Shown here one piece after another: positions 1 to 8,959 of a stretch of 64,000 nucleotides of DNA (position 1 is its first letter; every line of letters begins with the position of its first letter). The notes under the pieces are model-generated. The model did no database searches and was not told where the DNA came from. It worked only from the letters and a program-made list of their open reading frames with translations. The DNA is from JAJCYK01 sp965212195 (GTDB lineage Bacteria; Bacteroidota; Bacteroidia; Cytophagales; Cyclobacteriaceae), in contig CBDBUW010000017.1 in NCBI GenBank assembly GCA_965212195.1, positions 496,001 to 560,000 on the forward strand. Direction: 5' to 3'. The translations under genes and the position numbers were made by a program.

Positions 1-87
1 AATCTCGGCTGAAGGCTCCAATTTACTCACTATACTACGCAACCTTTTGCTGGCCATTAATTCATCTTCTAAAATTACGATCTTCAT
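1..87 (-). CDS. LytTR-type response regulator, N-terminal fragment
   Basis: Only the first 29 codons lie inside the window; the gene runs off the left edge. The visible protein begins MKIVILEDELMASKRLRSI, the typical first strand and helix of a receiver domain with the acidic pair (E-D-E) that helps bind Mg2+ at the phospho-acceptor site. The ATG (87-85) overlaps the TGA of the upstream sensor kinase (ATGA), so the two are translationally coupled. A LytTR output domain is inferred from the LytS-type kinase partner; the output domain itself is not visible. Confidence 0.85.
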   Translation of the reverse strand, partial: MKIVILEDELMASKRLRSIVSKLEPSAEI

Positions 88-2972
88 AATGATGTGTCTT
101 CTAAGAATGGCACTCCTACTTCATAAGTATCAGATGTCTGGTGGTTAATTAGCACGGGTTGGGACGTTATTAGCTTGTAACGGTTGATAATACCGTACAA
201 ACCAAAACCCGTGGAATCTTCCTGATATTGCTTCAACTGTTTGTTGTTGCTCACATACAAGTAATTTTCTTTATCGAAAATGTTGATCAATAGAGGTTTA
301 TCCCCAGAGATTATATTGTGTTTGACGGCATTTTCCAGCAACATTTGCAGAGTGAGCGGGGGTATTAACTTGCGCATATGTCGTGGATTAACCTCCTTTA
401 ACACCTTCAGATTATCGCCATAGCGTTTTTTCTGCAGGAAGTAGTAGTTTTCGATCAACTTCAACTCCTCCTCCACGGTTATAAGCTGGCGATCCCTATA
501 AGCAAGGCTTGATCTGAAAAAATCCGAAAGTTTCTCTACATAATCCACGGCAGAGTCCTTGTCGTCTTCAATAATTCCGGCTAGCGTATTGAAGCTGTTG
601 AATAAAAAATGAGGGTTAACCTGACTTTTTAAAGTCTCCAATTGTGTTTGCACCAACTCCTTTTTCAAGCGCTCCTCACCTCTCAACTTTTTTTCCCGGT
701 AACGGACGATTGCTACCATCAAGCCCAAGCCTATTATCACACATAAGAACAAAAACCAGAATTTCTGCCAATAAGGTGCGTCCACTGAAAAGCTCAAACT
801 GGTTACACTGGCATGGGAAAAGTCGTTGTTTATACTGGAACGAACTTTAAAAGTATAATCACCGGGAGGTAATCTGGGATAAGTGCTAATTTGACCCTTA
901 CCTTGATTCCAATGAAGATCGAATCCCTCTAATTTTGTTTGATAAACCACTTCAGCTGGGTTTTGATACCACAAACCCACATACTCAAAAGAAACATGGT
1001 TTTGACTGTATTTTAGAGTACTTCCTGCGGGTATTGATGTGGGTTCCAGGAATACGGAAGTCCGATCGATTAGGGTAGTTGGTCGCATCTCCGAGGACTC
1101 ATGCCATTGATCAAAACATATGATACCCTCACTGCTGCCTATCCAGATAACACCTTCTGCATCAACAGCAACATTATTAAGATCTACTTCCAGGTTCTCT
1201 ATACCGGATTCCGCGCCAAAATACATAATATCGCCTGTGTGAGGGTTAACCAGATCCAGTCCGGAGGCATGCACCGTAAGTAAGTTCCCCCTTCTATCTA
1301 CAGCCAGGGCGTTAATCTCCAGATCCCTTAACCCATCTTCAATTCCAAAATGGGTAAAGTCCCGTCCATTGAATTGATAAATACCATTTGAAGGAGTAGA
1401 AAACCAAATGTTTCCCTGTTGGTCTTCAACAATACTGTAAATCACTTTGCTTCCATCAGGTTGATCCGGTTCCAAACTTGTAAACTGTTGGTCCTCCCAT
1501 TTTATCAATCCCTTTCCGTCAGTCCCAAACCAAGCTCGTTGTTTACTATCCACAAAGACATGGTAGATATAGCCAGCACCCAGTATGGCCTCGTTGTCAA
1601 AGTTCTCGAACAATACCTTGTCGCCTTCCTGCCGCAATCTGGAAACTCCTCCTAAGGTGGCAATCCAGATATTTCCCTCAGATCCTGCAATAGAGAGCAC
1701 GTTATTGTTTACCAAGCCATGGTCCTGGGTGAAATGTTTTAATTGCCGGCGTTCTGGAGAGTATTGGTAAATGCCATCCCAAGTACCCAACCACACCTCA
1801 CCGTCTTCATCCAGGAAGATGCTATTAACAGGCAACTCCTCGGCACCCAGGGCCTCGACTTTTTCTTCAACATTACCAGAAAAACCTGGTCGACACCTAA
1901 ACAAACCATCACTATTGCTAAACCAAAGGTATCCCGATGCGCTAACCGCCACAGAATTGATTTCCTGAAAATGATTATTTGGTGTGTTGCGAATAAACGA
2001 CATTCCTGGTTGAATCCAGTTTAGCTGGTGGTTGTTATTGGAAACCCACAAGTTATGCTCCTGGTCTACTAATAAGTCCAGTATTTTAGTCCCATCCTGG
2101 TAACGCCTGAAATGTGACCGCCTTAGATCATACTGCAGTAACCCGGAATTTTCTGTACCGATCCACAACAAGTTCGATCCCCATACCATAGTGGTCACTC
2201 CACCGTACACCCACTCCAGAGAAGGAACATCAATGGTTCTTTGGCTAACATCGAAACGGCAAATCCCTTTGTCGTAGGTGGCTATCCAAATATCACCGGC
2301 ATGGTCGACGGTAATAGACTTGACAATGTTATCAGGCAAGCCATCTTGCACGCTTAAGTTCTTGATTCGATAAGGTGTAAAAGAGGTAGAAACGATGGAG
2401 ATCCCAGCATCGGTTCCTACCCAAATATCTCCATTGTGGTCCGCTAGTAAGGTATAAATATCATTGGCTGCCAGCCCATCATCTGTATCCAGGTTATACA
2501 ATCGTTGATCCCGATAATAGTACAAGCCCTCTCCATAAGTGCTTATCCATACAGTTCCTGAATGGTCCTGAACGATGCCTGTTATTGCCACCACAGGAAC
2601 CCCTTCCTGTGGTTCGAAGAACGTGACCAATTCACGGGAGATAAGGGCAATCTTACCTGTACGGTACCCGATCCATAATCGTTGTTGGTTGTCCTGATGA
2701 ATAGCCGTGACGTCATTGGAAAGACTGGAATCAGGCAACAGATAAGGTTGATAATTGATCCCGTCGTACTTAAAAAGTCCACTTTCTGTGCCCAACCACA
2801 TAAACCCCTGATGGTCTTGGTACATATTTCCTATGGATTTTCTAGTTAATTCCCTGGATATAGGAACCTTCCTGAAATGGGGTTCTTGGGACCTTAGTGG
2901 CCAGCAGCTGAACATCAGCTGCATAGCCAAAAATAAACCAGTTAAACCATACCATTTTCTTTGTAGTATCAT
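84..2972 (-). CDS. Reg_prop beta-propeller / Y_Y_Y sensor histidine kinase (LytS type)
   Basis: 962-aa membrane sensor kinase. An N-terminal signal/anchor (about 1-28) is followed by many two-component propeller repeats (about 50-630; recurring pattern D-x-x-G-x-[IL]-W-[IL]-G-T), then a Y_Y_Y domain (about 660-725), one membrane helix (about 731-755), a short coiled coil and a His_kinase domain. The phospho-acceptor motif is NPHFLFNSFNTL near residue 785. The N box (LLENAVKHN) and G box (GFGLYGI) of the ATPase are present. Family knowledge: the periplasmic propeller senses a ligand and the kinase phosphorylates a LytTR regulator, here the overlapping downstream gene. It lacks the fused response regulator and AraC domain of hybrid (HTCS) systems. 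Its start overlaps the end of the YceI-like gene by 4 bp. The inducing signal cannot be read from sequence. Confidence 0.92.
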   Translation of the reverse strand: MILQRKWYGLTGLFLAMQLMFSCWPLRSQEPHFRKVPISRELTRKSIGNMYQDHQGFMWLGTESGLFKYDGINYQPYLLPDSSLSNDVTAIHQDNQQRLWIGYRTGKIALISRELVTFFEPQEGVPVVAITGIVQDHSGTVWISTYGEGLYYYRDQRLYNLDTDDGLAANDIYTLLADHNGDIWVGTDAGISIVSTSFTPYRIKNLSVQDGLPDNIVKSITVDHAGDIWIATYDKGICRFDVSQRTIDVPSLEWVYGGVTTMVWGSNLLWIGTENSGLLQYDLRRSHFRRYQDGTKILDLLVDQEHNLWVSNNNHQLNWIQPGMSFIRNTPNNHFQEINSVAVSASGYLWFSNSDGLFRCRPGFSGNVEEKVEALGAEELPVNSIFLDEDGEVWLGTWDGIYQYSPERRQLKHFTQDHGLVNNNVLSIAGSEGNIWIATLGGVSRLRQEGDKVLFENFDNEAILGAGYIYHVFVDSKQRAWFGTDGKGLIKWEDQQFTSLEPDQPDGSKVIYSIVEDQQGNIWFSTPSNGIYQFNGRDFTHFGIEDGLRDLEINALAVDRRGNLLTVHASGLDLVNPHTGDIMYFGAESGIENLEVDLNNVAVDAEGVIWIGSSEGIICFDQWHESSEMRPTTLIDRTSVFLEPTSIPAGSTLKYSQNHVSFEYVGLWYQNPAEVVYQTKLEGFDLHWNQGKGQISTYPRLPPGDYTFKVRSSINNDFSHASVTSLSFSVDAPYWQKFWFLFLCVIIGLGLMVAIVRYREKKLRGEERLKKELVQTQLETLKSQVNPHFLFNSFNTLAGIIEDDKDSAVDYVEKLSDFFRSSLAYRDRQLITVEEELKLIENYYFLQKKRYGDNLKVLKEVNPRHMRKLIPPLTLQMLLENAVKHNIISGDKPLLINIFDKENYLYVSNNKQLKQYQEDSTGFGLYGIINRYKLITSQPVLINHQTSDTYEVGVPFLEDTSL

Positions 2973-3514
2973 TTCGGGAATCTGGCATTAATCTCCACTA
3001 GAATTTCCTCTGCAATTTTCTGGTGAACAATTTTAGGAATGGAAATATTATGATCCTTGAGAGGTACGTAAAAAGTACTGGAAACGACCACCTGGTCACT
3101 ATCGATTTGCAATTCACATTGAATGATGCGCTCCTGTTTTACACCGTGAACCTCCAAGACTCCTTTTGCCCTAATAGTTTTAGTGCCCTCTTCATGGAAA
3201 TCTATATCTTCTATGATCTTCCCCTGGAAAATAGCTTGTGGGAACTGTGAGGTATGCAGATAGTTTTCATAAAAGTGTTCTTGTTGCAACGGACTATTAA
3301 ATCCTTTAAAAGTATTAACCTGTAACCGGTACGCAAATGTTTTATTATCGATATCAATAATGCCATTTAGGCTATTTGAGGAGGCCTTAATCAATTCCAA
3401 TGGAGCGTCTGAGGTAAAATTGACTGACCCTTGATCGCACGAGATGCGATTTTGAGCACAAAGTTGCGTGGTTAGGATTGTCCCAACCATTATTAGTAAT
3501 AAACTCTTATACAT
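2969..3514 (-). CDS. YceI-like secreted protein
   Basis: 181-aa protein with a Sec signal peptide ending near LCAQ (about residues 1-21). The body resembles the YceI-like lipocalin fold: an opening N-F-x-S-x-A-P-L-E segment, FKGFNSPLQQEHFYENYL, and a QFPQAIFQGKI stretch typical of this family (F-P-x-A-x-F-x-G). Members are periplasmic or extracellular and bind isoprenoid-like lipids in characterised cases; the ligand here is unknown. It is the first gene of a three-gene operon, overlapping the kinase by 4 bp (ATGA). That suggests shared regulation and possibly a role in signal perception, which is inference. Confidence 0.75.
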   Translation of the reverse strand: MYKSLLLIMVGTILTTQLCAQNRISCDQGSVNFTSDAPLELIKASSNSLNGIIDIDNKTFAYRLQVNTFKGFNSPLQQEHFYENYLHTSQFPQAIFQGKIIEDIDFHEEGTKTIRAKGVLEVHGVKQERIIQCELQIDSDQVVVSSTFYVPLKDHNISIPKIVHQKIAEEILVEINARFPK

Positions 3515-3797
3515 TATATTAAAATAAAATAGTTCACGGACTTATCATATTCCCGCTCCTTGTAGATAAAACAGAATTCGTGTTTGAATTCCTCCAATTA
3601 TAAGGAATTGAAATTTAAGCTTTTTTCTTTCCAGTATTTATAAAGAGCGTCCATTCTCAATGGGGTGTAGTATTTACTCATTCAGGTCAAATTAATCCCT
3701 ATTGGGCGCTATAAATTTTAAATGCAGCATTTCTGGTGATAATTTTATTTAGCATAACTGATTTTCGGGGGCTTTATGTTTAACCAAATGAAACGTT

Positions 3798-4484
3798 ATG
3801 TTATTAAGATATCACCATATTATAATCACTTTAATTTTTGGCATTGGTGCCACAAGCTGTGGGATAACGGAGAACGTCCCTGAAGAAATGGCCGCGACCG
3901 AGTTCTTACAAAGTTTTTCCGACAGTACCAGAGAAGGGCGTTTTGAGATCAGCAAGGTTCAGTTAAACTTAACCGATTTTAGGTTTGAGGCTGAGACCCC
4001 GGAAGATCGCGAGGTTGAGATAAGGATCGAACACGATCATGGGGTAATCGTTGATCTATTGAAAAGTAGAATTGACTCCAGCCTGGTACCTGATCTTCCA
4101 ACTGGACCCTTTGTCGAACTTGAGGTTAGGCTTAAAGCTGAGTCAGTAAATGGTGACCCCACTCTATGGGTAGAAGGTTCACTAGTGGATAGTACCGGGC
4201 AAAATTTACCTTTCATTCTAAAGATCCACCATGAATTTGAATTGAGATTGGAAATAGAAAAAGAGCATGAGCCTTTTTTCTTCGAACATGACTTTCTGTC
4301 CCAGTTTAATATCAGTGAGAATTTTTCCAAAATATTCCAGAATATCGATCGCTCACTGTGGTCCCAGGTGGAAATCGATGAGACCGGGGTGATCATGATC
4401 AGTCGCGATCATAACCCCGGCATTTTTCAAAAAATCTCCTTAAAACTTGGGGATGATTTTAAAATAAAAATTGAACATGACTAA
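3798..4484 (+). CDS. hypothetical lipoprotein
   Basis: 228 aa. The N-terminus has a hydrophobic stretch ending in a lipobox-like GATSC (Cys about 21), so it is probably an envelope lipoprotein. The body is rich in charged beta-strand-like segments (alternating Glu/Arg/Val patterns such as VEIRIEHDHG and VELEVRLKAES), which may be an immunoglobulin-like or DUF4382-like sandwich. No catalytic motif is visible. It lies 12 bp before the next lipoprotein gene and the two probably form a small operon. Function not recognised. Confidence 0.7.
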   Translation: MLLRYHHIIITLIFGIGATSCGITENVPEEMAATEFLQSFSDSTREGRFEISKVQLNLTDFRFEAETPEDREVEIRIEHDHGVIVDLLKSRIDSSLVPDLPTGPFVELEVRLKAESVNGDPTLWVEGSLVDSTGQNLPFILKIHHEFELRLEIEKEHEPFFFEHDFLSQFNISENFSKIFQNIDRSLWSQVEIDETGVIMISRDHNPGIFQKISLKLGDDFKIKIEHD

Positions 4485-4496
4485 TTGAATTTAATT

Positions 4497-4988
4497 ATGA
4501 AGAATAAATGGATAAAAGCCCTGGGAGCCTTCACAATGATGGCGATAGTTATAGCAGGGTGTTCAGATGATGATACTGAGGTAATGCAGGCTCCCCAATC
4601 AGCTATTGACAAGGCCTTACAGTTAATTTCCGGAACAGTTACTGAAACGGAAACGGAAATAGAAGACGGGATTGCCGCCTGGAAAGTGGACATAACCACC
4701 GCACAGGGCTCGGAGGTGGAAGTGTATTGTCGTCAGGATAATGGGGCACTTCTAAGAATTGATGGTGAAAGTGCACCCTTTGACTACAATATCACTCCGG
4801 GTATGGGTCTAATTGACTTTAGTCAGGCCAAGGCCATCGCGGACGGTGAAGTGGCCGAGACTTTAGTATTCTGGAGGCTCCGTACGGAAGATAGCTTTAA
4901 TGATATTTGGGTTTATACCATAGAGTATAACCAATCAAAGGTATCTGTCAATGCTTCGGACGGCAGTGTCCTGGACATTGAAAACTGA
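4497..4988 (+). CDS. small PepSY-like lipoprotein
   Basis: 163 aa from the ATG at 4497. A TTG at 4485 in the same frame would add four residues, but the ATG gives the natural MKNKWIK signal-peptide start. The lipobox is IVIAGC, with mature Cys near residue 22. The body (AIDKALQLISGTVTETE, DGIAAWKVDI, ...SVNASDGSVLDIEN) has the layout of a PepSY domain: a helix followed by strands ending in a D-G-x-V-L motif. PepSY modules are usually envelope-located and inhibitory or scaffold-like. It is followed by a strong hairpin terminator. The PepSY assignment is by pattern only. Confidence 0.7.
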   Translation: MKNKWIKALGAFTMMAIVIAGCSDDDTEVMQAPQSAIDKALQLISGTVTETETEIEDGIAAWKVDITTAQGSEVEVYCRQDNGALLRIDGESAPFDYNITPGMGLIDFSQAKAIADGEVAETLVFWRLRTEDSFNDIWVYTIEYNQSKVSVNASDGSVLDIEN

Positions 4989-5018
4989 TATAAAGAACAG
5001 GTTGTGCGATGTTTGAAT

Positions 5019-5052
5019 AAAGGGAGAGCAAAGTTGATAAGCCTCTCCCTTT
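5019..5052 (+). terminator. rho-independent-type hairpin, probably bidirectional
   Basis: A 10-bp perfect inverted repeat, AAAGGGAGAG (5019-5028) and CTCTCCCTTT (5043-5052), sits between the convergent genes ending at 4988 (+) and 5110 (-). The A/T-rich arms allow use in both directions; the downstream T tract is weak. Confidence 0.7.
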
Positions 5053-5109
5053 ATGATTTTGATTCATAATCGAGTTCTAAGCGATTCAGAATGGATAGGC
5101 TGTAGGGGT

Positions 5110-5697
5110 TTATTTTTCAACCGCAATAGTGTTCATCACCCGGGTCAAGACATCCAGAAAGCCTTTTTCTTCACCGTTTTTCCAAATAAAACCATATACA
5201 TGCATGATCATTTGTGATTTTATTTGATCCTCAATACGGCTGGTAACGAAGGGTAATTCCAAGTAATCTTCAACAGGCATCAATTGGCCAAGATGATCGT
5301 GCTGGAAATGACTGAGTTGATAGTAAACCTTGGCATCCTCCATGGAAAGCTTTACCCGATACACAATGATTTTATTATCATCGTGCGGAGTCCGGGTGTC
5401 CTGCCAAAAATAGTAGTTGAAAGAGCGCTGAAACACATGTTCCTTTTTTTCAAAGTCCTGGCTGATCAATTGGTTGTAACCTGCCCCTGTGTTGATAGAT
5501 ATCCATTCCATGGCTTTCTCATATAACGGGGAGGCGTCTGCTTGCGCAGGGATATGCCCAGAAAATTGGTATCCTCCCGAATCATCCTGTGGCAGGTTGA
5601 CATCCCTCCAATACGTTTGATTTCCCGGTAACTCCCGCTTTTGTGCATGGCTGGAAAAAGCAAAAACAATCAGAATAATGATCAGGGATAGTCGCAT
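5110..5697 (-). CDS. hypothetical secreted protein (DUF4468-like pattern)
   Basis: 195 aa from the ATG at 5697, which puts a clean Sec signal peptide first (MRLSLIIILIVFAFSSHAQ). An in-frame extension to 5778 exists but lacks a signal and is rejected. After a conserved-looking amphipathic helix (LYEKAMEWISIN) come strands with the layout of DUF4468 proteins (TBP-like fold, common in Bacteroidota), e.g. the IIVYRVKLSMEDAKVYYQL segment. No catalytic residues are evident. It stands alone between a terminator and the haem-PQQ gene. The family link is tentative and the function unknown. Confidence 0.7.
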   Translation of the reverse strand: MRLSLIIILIVFAFSSHAQKRELPGNQTYWRDVNLPQDDSGGYQFSGHIPAQADASPLYEKAMEWISINTGAGYNQLISQDFEKKEHVFQRSFNYYFWQDTRTPHDDNKIIVYRVKLSMEDAKVYYQLSHFQHDHLGQLMPVEDYLELPFVTSRIEDQIKSQMIMHVYGFIWKNGEEKGFLDVLTRVMNTIAVEK

Positions 5698-5828
5698 AGC
5701 GGTAGCATTTAATACCACAAATTTACGGCAATTTCCTTCGAAAATCAGCCAATCGCAGAAATTGATGGTCATTTTCACTCCCAGAGATCAACACAGTGGG
5801 GATTGACGATTGACGATTTGCGAAGGAA

Positions 5829-7700
5829 CTACAAATCAACTATTTCAAAGGCCAACAATACATTTCCCGGGGCTTCCCCGTGCAACCCATAGCCGGAGTT
5901 CACATACAGCATACCATCCTGTGCCACCGGACCGGCGCCGTCAAGCGATCCTCCTTTAGCCCGCACGCCATTAATGGTCTTAAATTTTTTCATGGTATTG
6001 AACTCCCACAGCACGTCACCATCGTTAGCGGCATACGCTCGTATATACCCATCAAGGCTCCCGGCAAACAGCACATCTTCTATAAGGCTGGGCGCCTGGG
6101 AATTGGACTCCATGCAGCCACTTTTTCCTTTACAAATATCTTCGGGGGCAGGTTGTCCCCAAACCACTTTACCCGTTGTTACATCAAGCGCATAAACTCC
6201 TGGGGAAAGTGGATACTCTGATTCGGGATCCGGCGGCCAATAAGGATTATCATTTACAGGCGCATAGGCAAGCTTTCCATCAGAAGCCATTCCCCAATGA
6301 ATGCCACCATTAGCAGTTCCCTTGCCCACACGAGTTTCCCACAGCAGCTTGCCGTTATCATCGGGATCCATGGCCCGCACCACTCCTGATTTCTGTCCAA
6401 CGATCAATACTTCTTTCCCGTCTTCACGGGTAGTAAGTATAGGAGCCATCCCAAAATCCAGATCTGGTCCCGGGGGATCTGGGCAGTTGATCCTATTATC
6501 CTCATCGAAGCAATCCAGGTTCCAGCCATCATCTGCAGTGCCTTGGAATGCCCATTGTAATTCTCCAGTAGTCATGTCCAGAGCCAATATCGCGTCACTG
6601 TAGGCGGTAGTGGGCCGGGTATAGTTTTCACCGGTGCCGATATAAAGTAAATTACGACCTGCATCCACAGTGGGGCTGGACCACACGATGGCTCCGGAAG
6701 GGGCATAGATCTTACCTCCGTTTTCCTTCTCCCCCACTACTTTCGGAGGCTTCTGGATGGTATTAAAATGCCATAATTCCTCACCGGTTAGGGCGTTTAT
6801 GGCTACTACTCCTCCTGAAGAGGTACAGCAGTCAAAATCCGGATTCATGGCTGCTAATACTTCCATAGATGTAAGAGGGATAAATAGCGTATTTTCATGA
6901 AAGGTAACACTTCCCGTTACGGCATTTTGCACATGCTTGCCCACCTTGGTCTCCCAAATTATGTTTCCATCTTTGATATCCAATGCGAATACACTGGTGC
7001 TGAAATCTGCCAGGAAAGCTGTCAGCTTCCCTCCAGGTCCTGGAGCTACCGTAATGGCACCGCGTACCGCTGAATTTACCTCGGTATGCCAAAGTGTACA
7101 ACCCGTCTTGGCGTTTATGGCATAAACGGATCCATTCTGAGAACCGATGATTAACATATCACCCACAATAGCCGGCTGTGAACGCACTCTCACGGCATCC
7201 GGGAACCCATAAGCCCACTTTAGCTTTAGTTTTGAGACATTTTGAGCATTGAGGCCGGTGCCTGTTTTAAAACCGCTGTTCTTGACATCGCCCCCCCACC
7301 CATTCCAAGAAGGCTGTCCGGATAGTTCAACAAACGCAGAACAAGGATTAAGATCTTCTGACTTTGCTCCCAAAGAATCCTCATTAGGATTGAAATAGGT
7401 ATCGTGATCGGACAAGTAATCGGCCAGAGCTCTCTTTTCAGTTTCACTAAGCTGCTCGCCATGCATACGCATCTTGCCGCTATTCAAGGCCCCATAGATA
7501 CCACGGGGTGTCATGGATGCTAATATGGTCATGGTAGGTGCCTTAGATACGCCCGAATCCGCATGGCAACTGGCACAATTGTTTAAGTAGAGCGCTTCGG
7601 AATCTATGGTAGTAACCGTGCCCGGGGTTTCCTGGCTGGAACAGGCATGGATTACAAAGATAACAGCTATTAAAGCCGCGAATGGGATGATCGTTTTCAT
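5829..7700 (-). CDS. haem c-containing PQQ-type beta-propeller dehydrogenase
   Basis: 623-aa lipoprotein (lipobox-like VIHAC, Cys20). A cytochrome c domain comes first, with NCASCH at residues 41-46 and a possible axial Met in GKMRMHG. A long series of PQQ/WD-like propeller repeats follows (YAINAKTGCTLWHTE, ALDIKDGNIIWETK, ALDMTTGELQWAF, ALDVTTGKVVWGQ). This order, haem then quinoprotein propeller, matches the polyvinyl-alcohol-dehydrogenase-like branch, which oxidises alcohols in the periplasm and passes electrons to cytochrome c. Disulfide-capable Cys residues occur in DCCTSSGG. No PQQ synthesis genes are in the window. The substrate is unknown; the alternative is a non-catalytic PQQ-like propeller. 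It is a single gene on the minus strand. Confidence 0.85.
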   Translation of the reverse strand: MKTIIPFAALIAVIFVIHACSSQETPGTVTTIDSEALYLNNCASCHADSGVSKAPTMTILASMTPRGIYGALNSGKMRMHGEQLSETEKRALADYLSDHDTYFNPNEDSLGAKSEDLNPCSAFVELSGQPSWNGWGGDVKNSGFKTGTGLNAQNVSKLKLKWAYGFPDAVRVRSQPAIVGDMLIIGSQNGSVYAINAKTGCTLWHTEVNSAVRGAITVAPGPGGKLTAFLADFSTSVFALDIKDGNIIWETKVGKHVQNAVTGSVTFHENTLFIPLTSMEVLAAMNPDFDCCTSSGGVVAINALTGEELWHFNTIQKPPKVVGEKENGGKIYAPSGAIVWSSPTVDAGRNLLYIGTGENYTRPTTAYSDAILALDMTTGELQWAFQGTADDGWNLDCFDEDNRINCPDPPGPDLDFGMAPILTTREDGKEVLIVGQKSGVVRAMDPDDNGKLLWETRVGKGTANGGIHWGMASDGKLAYAPVNDNPYWPPDPESEYPLSPGVYALDVTTGKVVWGQPAPEDICKGKSGCMESNSQAPSLIEDVLFAGSLDGYIRAYAANDGDVLWEFNTMKKFKTINGVRAKGGSLDGAGPVAQDGMLYVNSGYGLHGEAPGNVLLAFEIVDL

Positions 7701-7796
7701 GGTGTGATGTGCTTTGGGTTAATCATTAGGAGGAATATAGTGATTTCCGGGAGACATCCTATCGCCGGTAAGTTCCACCAGATTAGAGATGGGAGA

Positions 7797-8489
7797 TTAG
7801 TGATCGTATGCCGGTTCTATTGGGTTTTTGAAACCTTTAATCAATAGCCAAATAATAAAGCAGATCATAAAGACTCCATTCTGCAAATAAAAATTAAAAC
7901 TCACAGATTGATCGAAGATCTGCAGCCAGGTTACTGTGAACACAATGGTTACCGCCAGCATTCCCCATAGGGCCAGCCATTGAGGTACCAGTTTCACTTT
8001 TAGCAGCACAAAATACAAGAGCCAGGCCCCTGTGGCATAAATGATCAGACTTAAAAAATGCGACCAGAAATAATCTTCCACCAACATACTGCCGATAGTA
8101 CTATGATAGCCGTTATCCATGGCGCTAGTGGTGGTATACTCCTGACTTAATGAGATAAGGGATAAATGGCTGATATCACCTATAAAAGCTATCGCGGACT
8201 GCAATACCCACAAGGCCAAGTAGGCTATGGCGATACCGCCATAGTGTTTTTTCAAAAGTGGATATAGAAAGACGGCAATGAAGATACCAATAGCACTAGC
8301 CAGTACATCGGCAAGGATTGATATTCTCATAGCGAAGGCCTGTTCATTTACTAAATCAAGGAAGTCCGGATCCGCCACCAGCGAAGTAGACAATCCTCTC
8401 TGGCTCAGTCCACCAGCACCGATAAGAACGATCAGCAGAAAAAGCATTCCTAAAATTCTCCCGGTTTTTTGATAGTTCATGGTTTTCAT
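7797..8489 (-). CDS. DUF4386 family membrane protein
   Basis: 230 aa with about six membrane helices and the DUF4386 pattern: an N-terminal RxxGxLFLLIxLIGAGG-type first helix, a conserved loop with an F-A-x-R-I-S-I-L-A-D segment entering helix two, and later LVPQWLALWG. The family has no assigned biochemical role; it is often found near stress or regulatory genes. Two in-frame ATGs (8489 and 8480) both give an acceptable start. The gene is isolated, with about 470 bp of non-coding DNA upstream. Confidence 0.85.
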   Translation of the reverse strand: MKTMNYQKTGRILGMLFLLIVLIGAGGLSQRGLSTSLVADPDFLDLVNEQAFAMRISILADVLASAIGIFIAVFLYPLLKKHYGGIAIAYLALWVLQSAIAFIGDISHLSLISLSQEYTTTSAMDNGYHSTIGSMLVEDYFWSHFLSLIIYATGAWLLYFVLLKVKLVPQWLALWGMLAVTIVFTVTWLQIFDQSVSFNFYLQNGVFMICFIIWLLIKGFKNPIEPAYDH

Positions 8490-8959
8490 TTCTTTGTTGG
8501 CTCCCCAATAAATGTACCAATTAAAAAAATACTAATAGTTCGTCACAAGAGGTAAATTGAGCATAGTCCCACTGTCCAGTATTGGGCAATTCTGTTCAAA
8601 AATGCACATTGAAAAAGGATTTGATACAATAGGCTTATTAAAAGCAGAGATTCGCAGCATGCATTGTGAAATCGGTGGATGGTTCACCGTGGGATGATTT
8701 TCAATGAAAAATTCACCTTTGGGGGATCCCCCCCCGCCCCTGTTTTAAATTATGGCTTTGCAGTGTCAATGGTTGAGATTGAGGGAAATTTAAATCTTCT
8801 ATTCAGTGGTGTGGTCAAATGAAACCGAGTCCGTTCCTAGCTATATTTTCGACTATATTTCCATGACTATCTTAACATTTGACGCTTTTAGTACTCATTA
8901 ATGGTACAAGTACTATCATTAACTGCGCCTTATATACCGTTAATTATTAAATTGAAGAT
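8490..8959. other. 470-bp divergent intergenic region
   Basis: Lies between the divergently read DUF4386 and serine-hydrolase genes. No coding potential was seen on either strand. Its only distinctive content is repeat copy A (8712-8799). The remainder is A/T-rich, with no clear TAnnTTTG promoter box. Confidence 0.6.
8712..8799 (+). repeat. G/C-run dispersed repeat, copy A
   Basis: Begins TTCACCTTTGGGGG and continues with a GGGGGATCCCCC palindrome, GCCCC, GTTTTAA, a GTCAA block and TTGAGATTG. The same ordered blocks recur at 10363-10449 in the same orientation, and the first half recurs inverted at 30374-30417. The two full copies flank the serine hydrolase gene. It is non-coding and resembles a small dispersed element or degenerate mobile-element end. 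Confidence 0.7.

Noticed and set aside
5800..5822. Tandem ATTGACG repeats between two minus-strand genes
   Set aside because: Only two short units; too little to call a repeat array.
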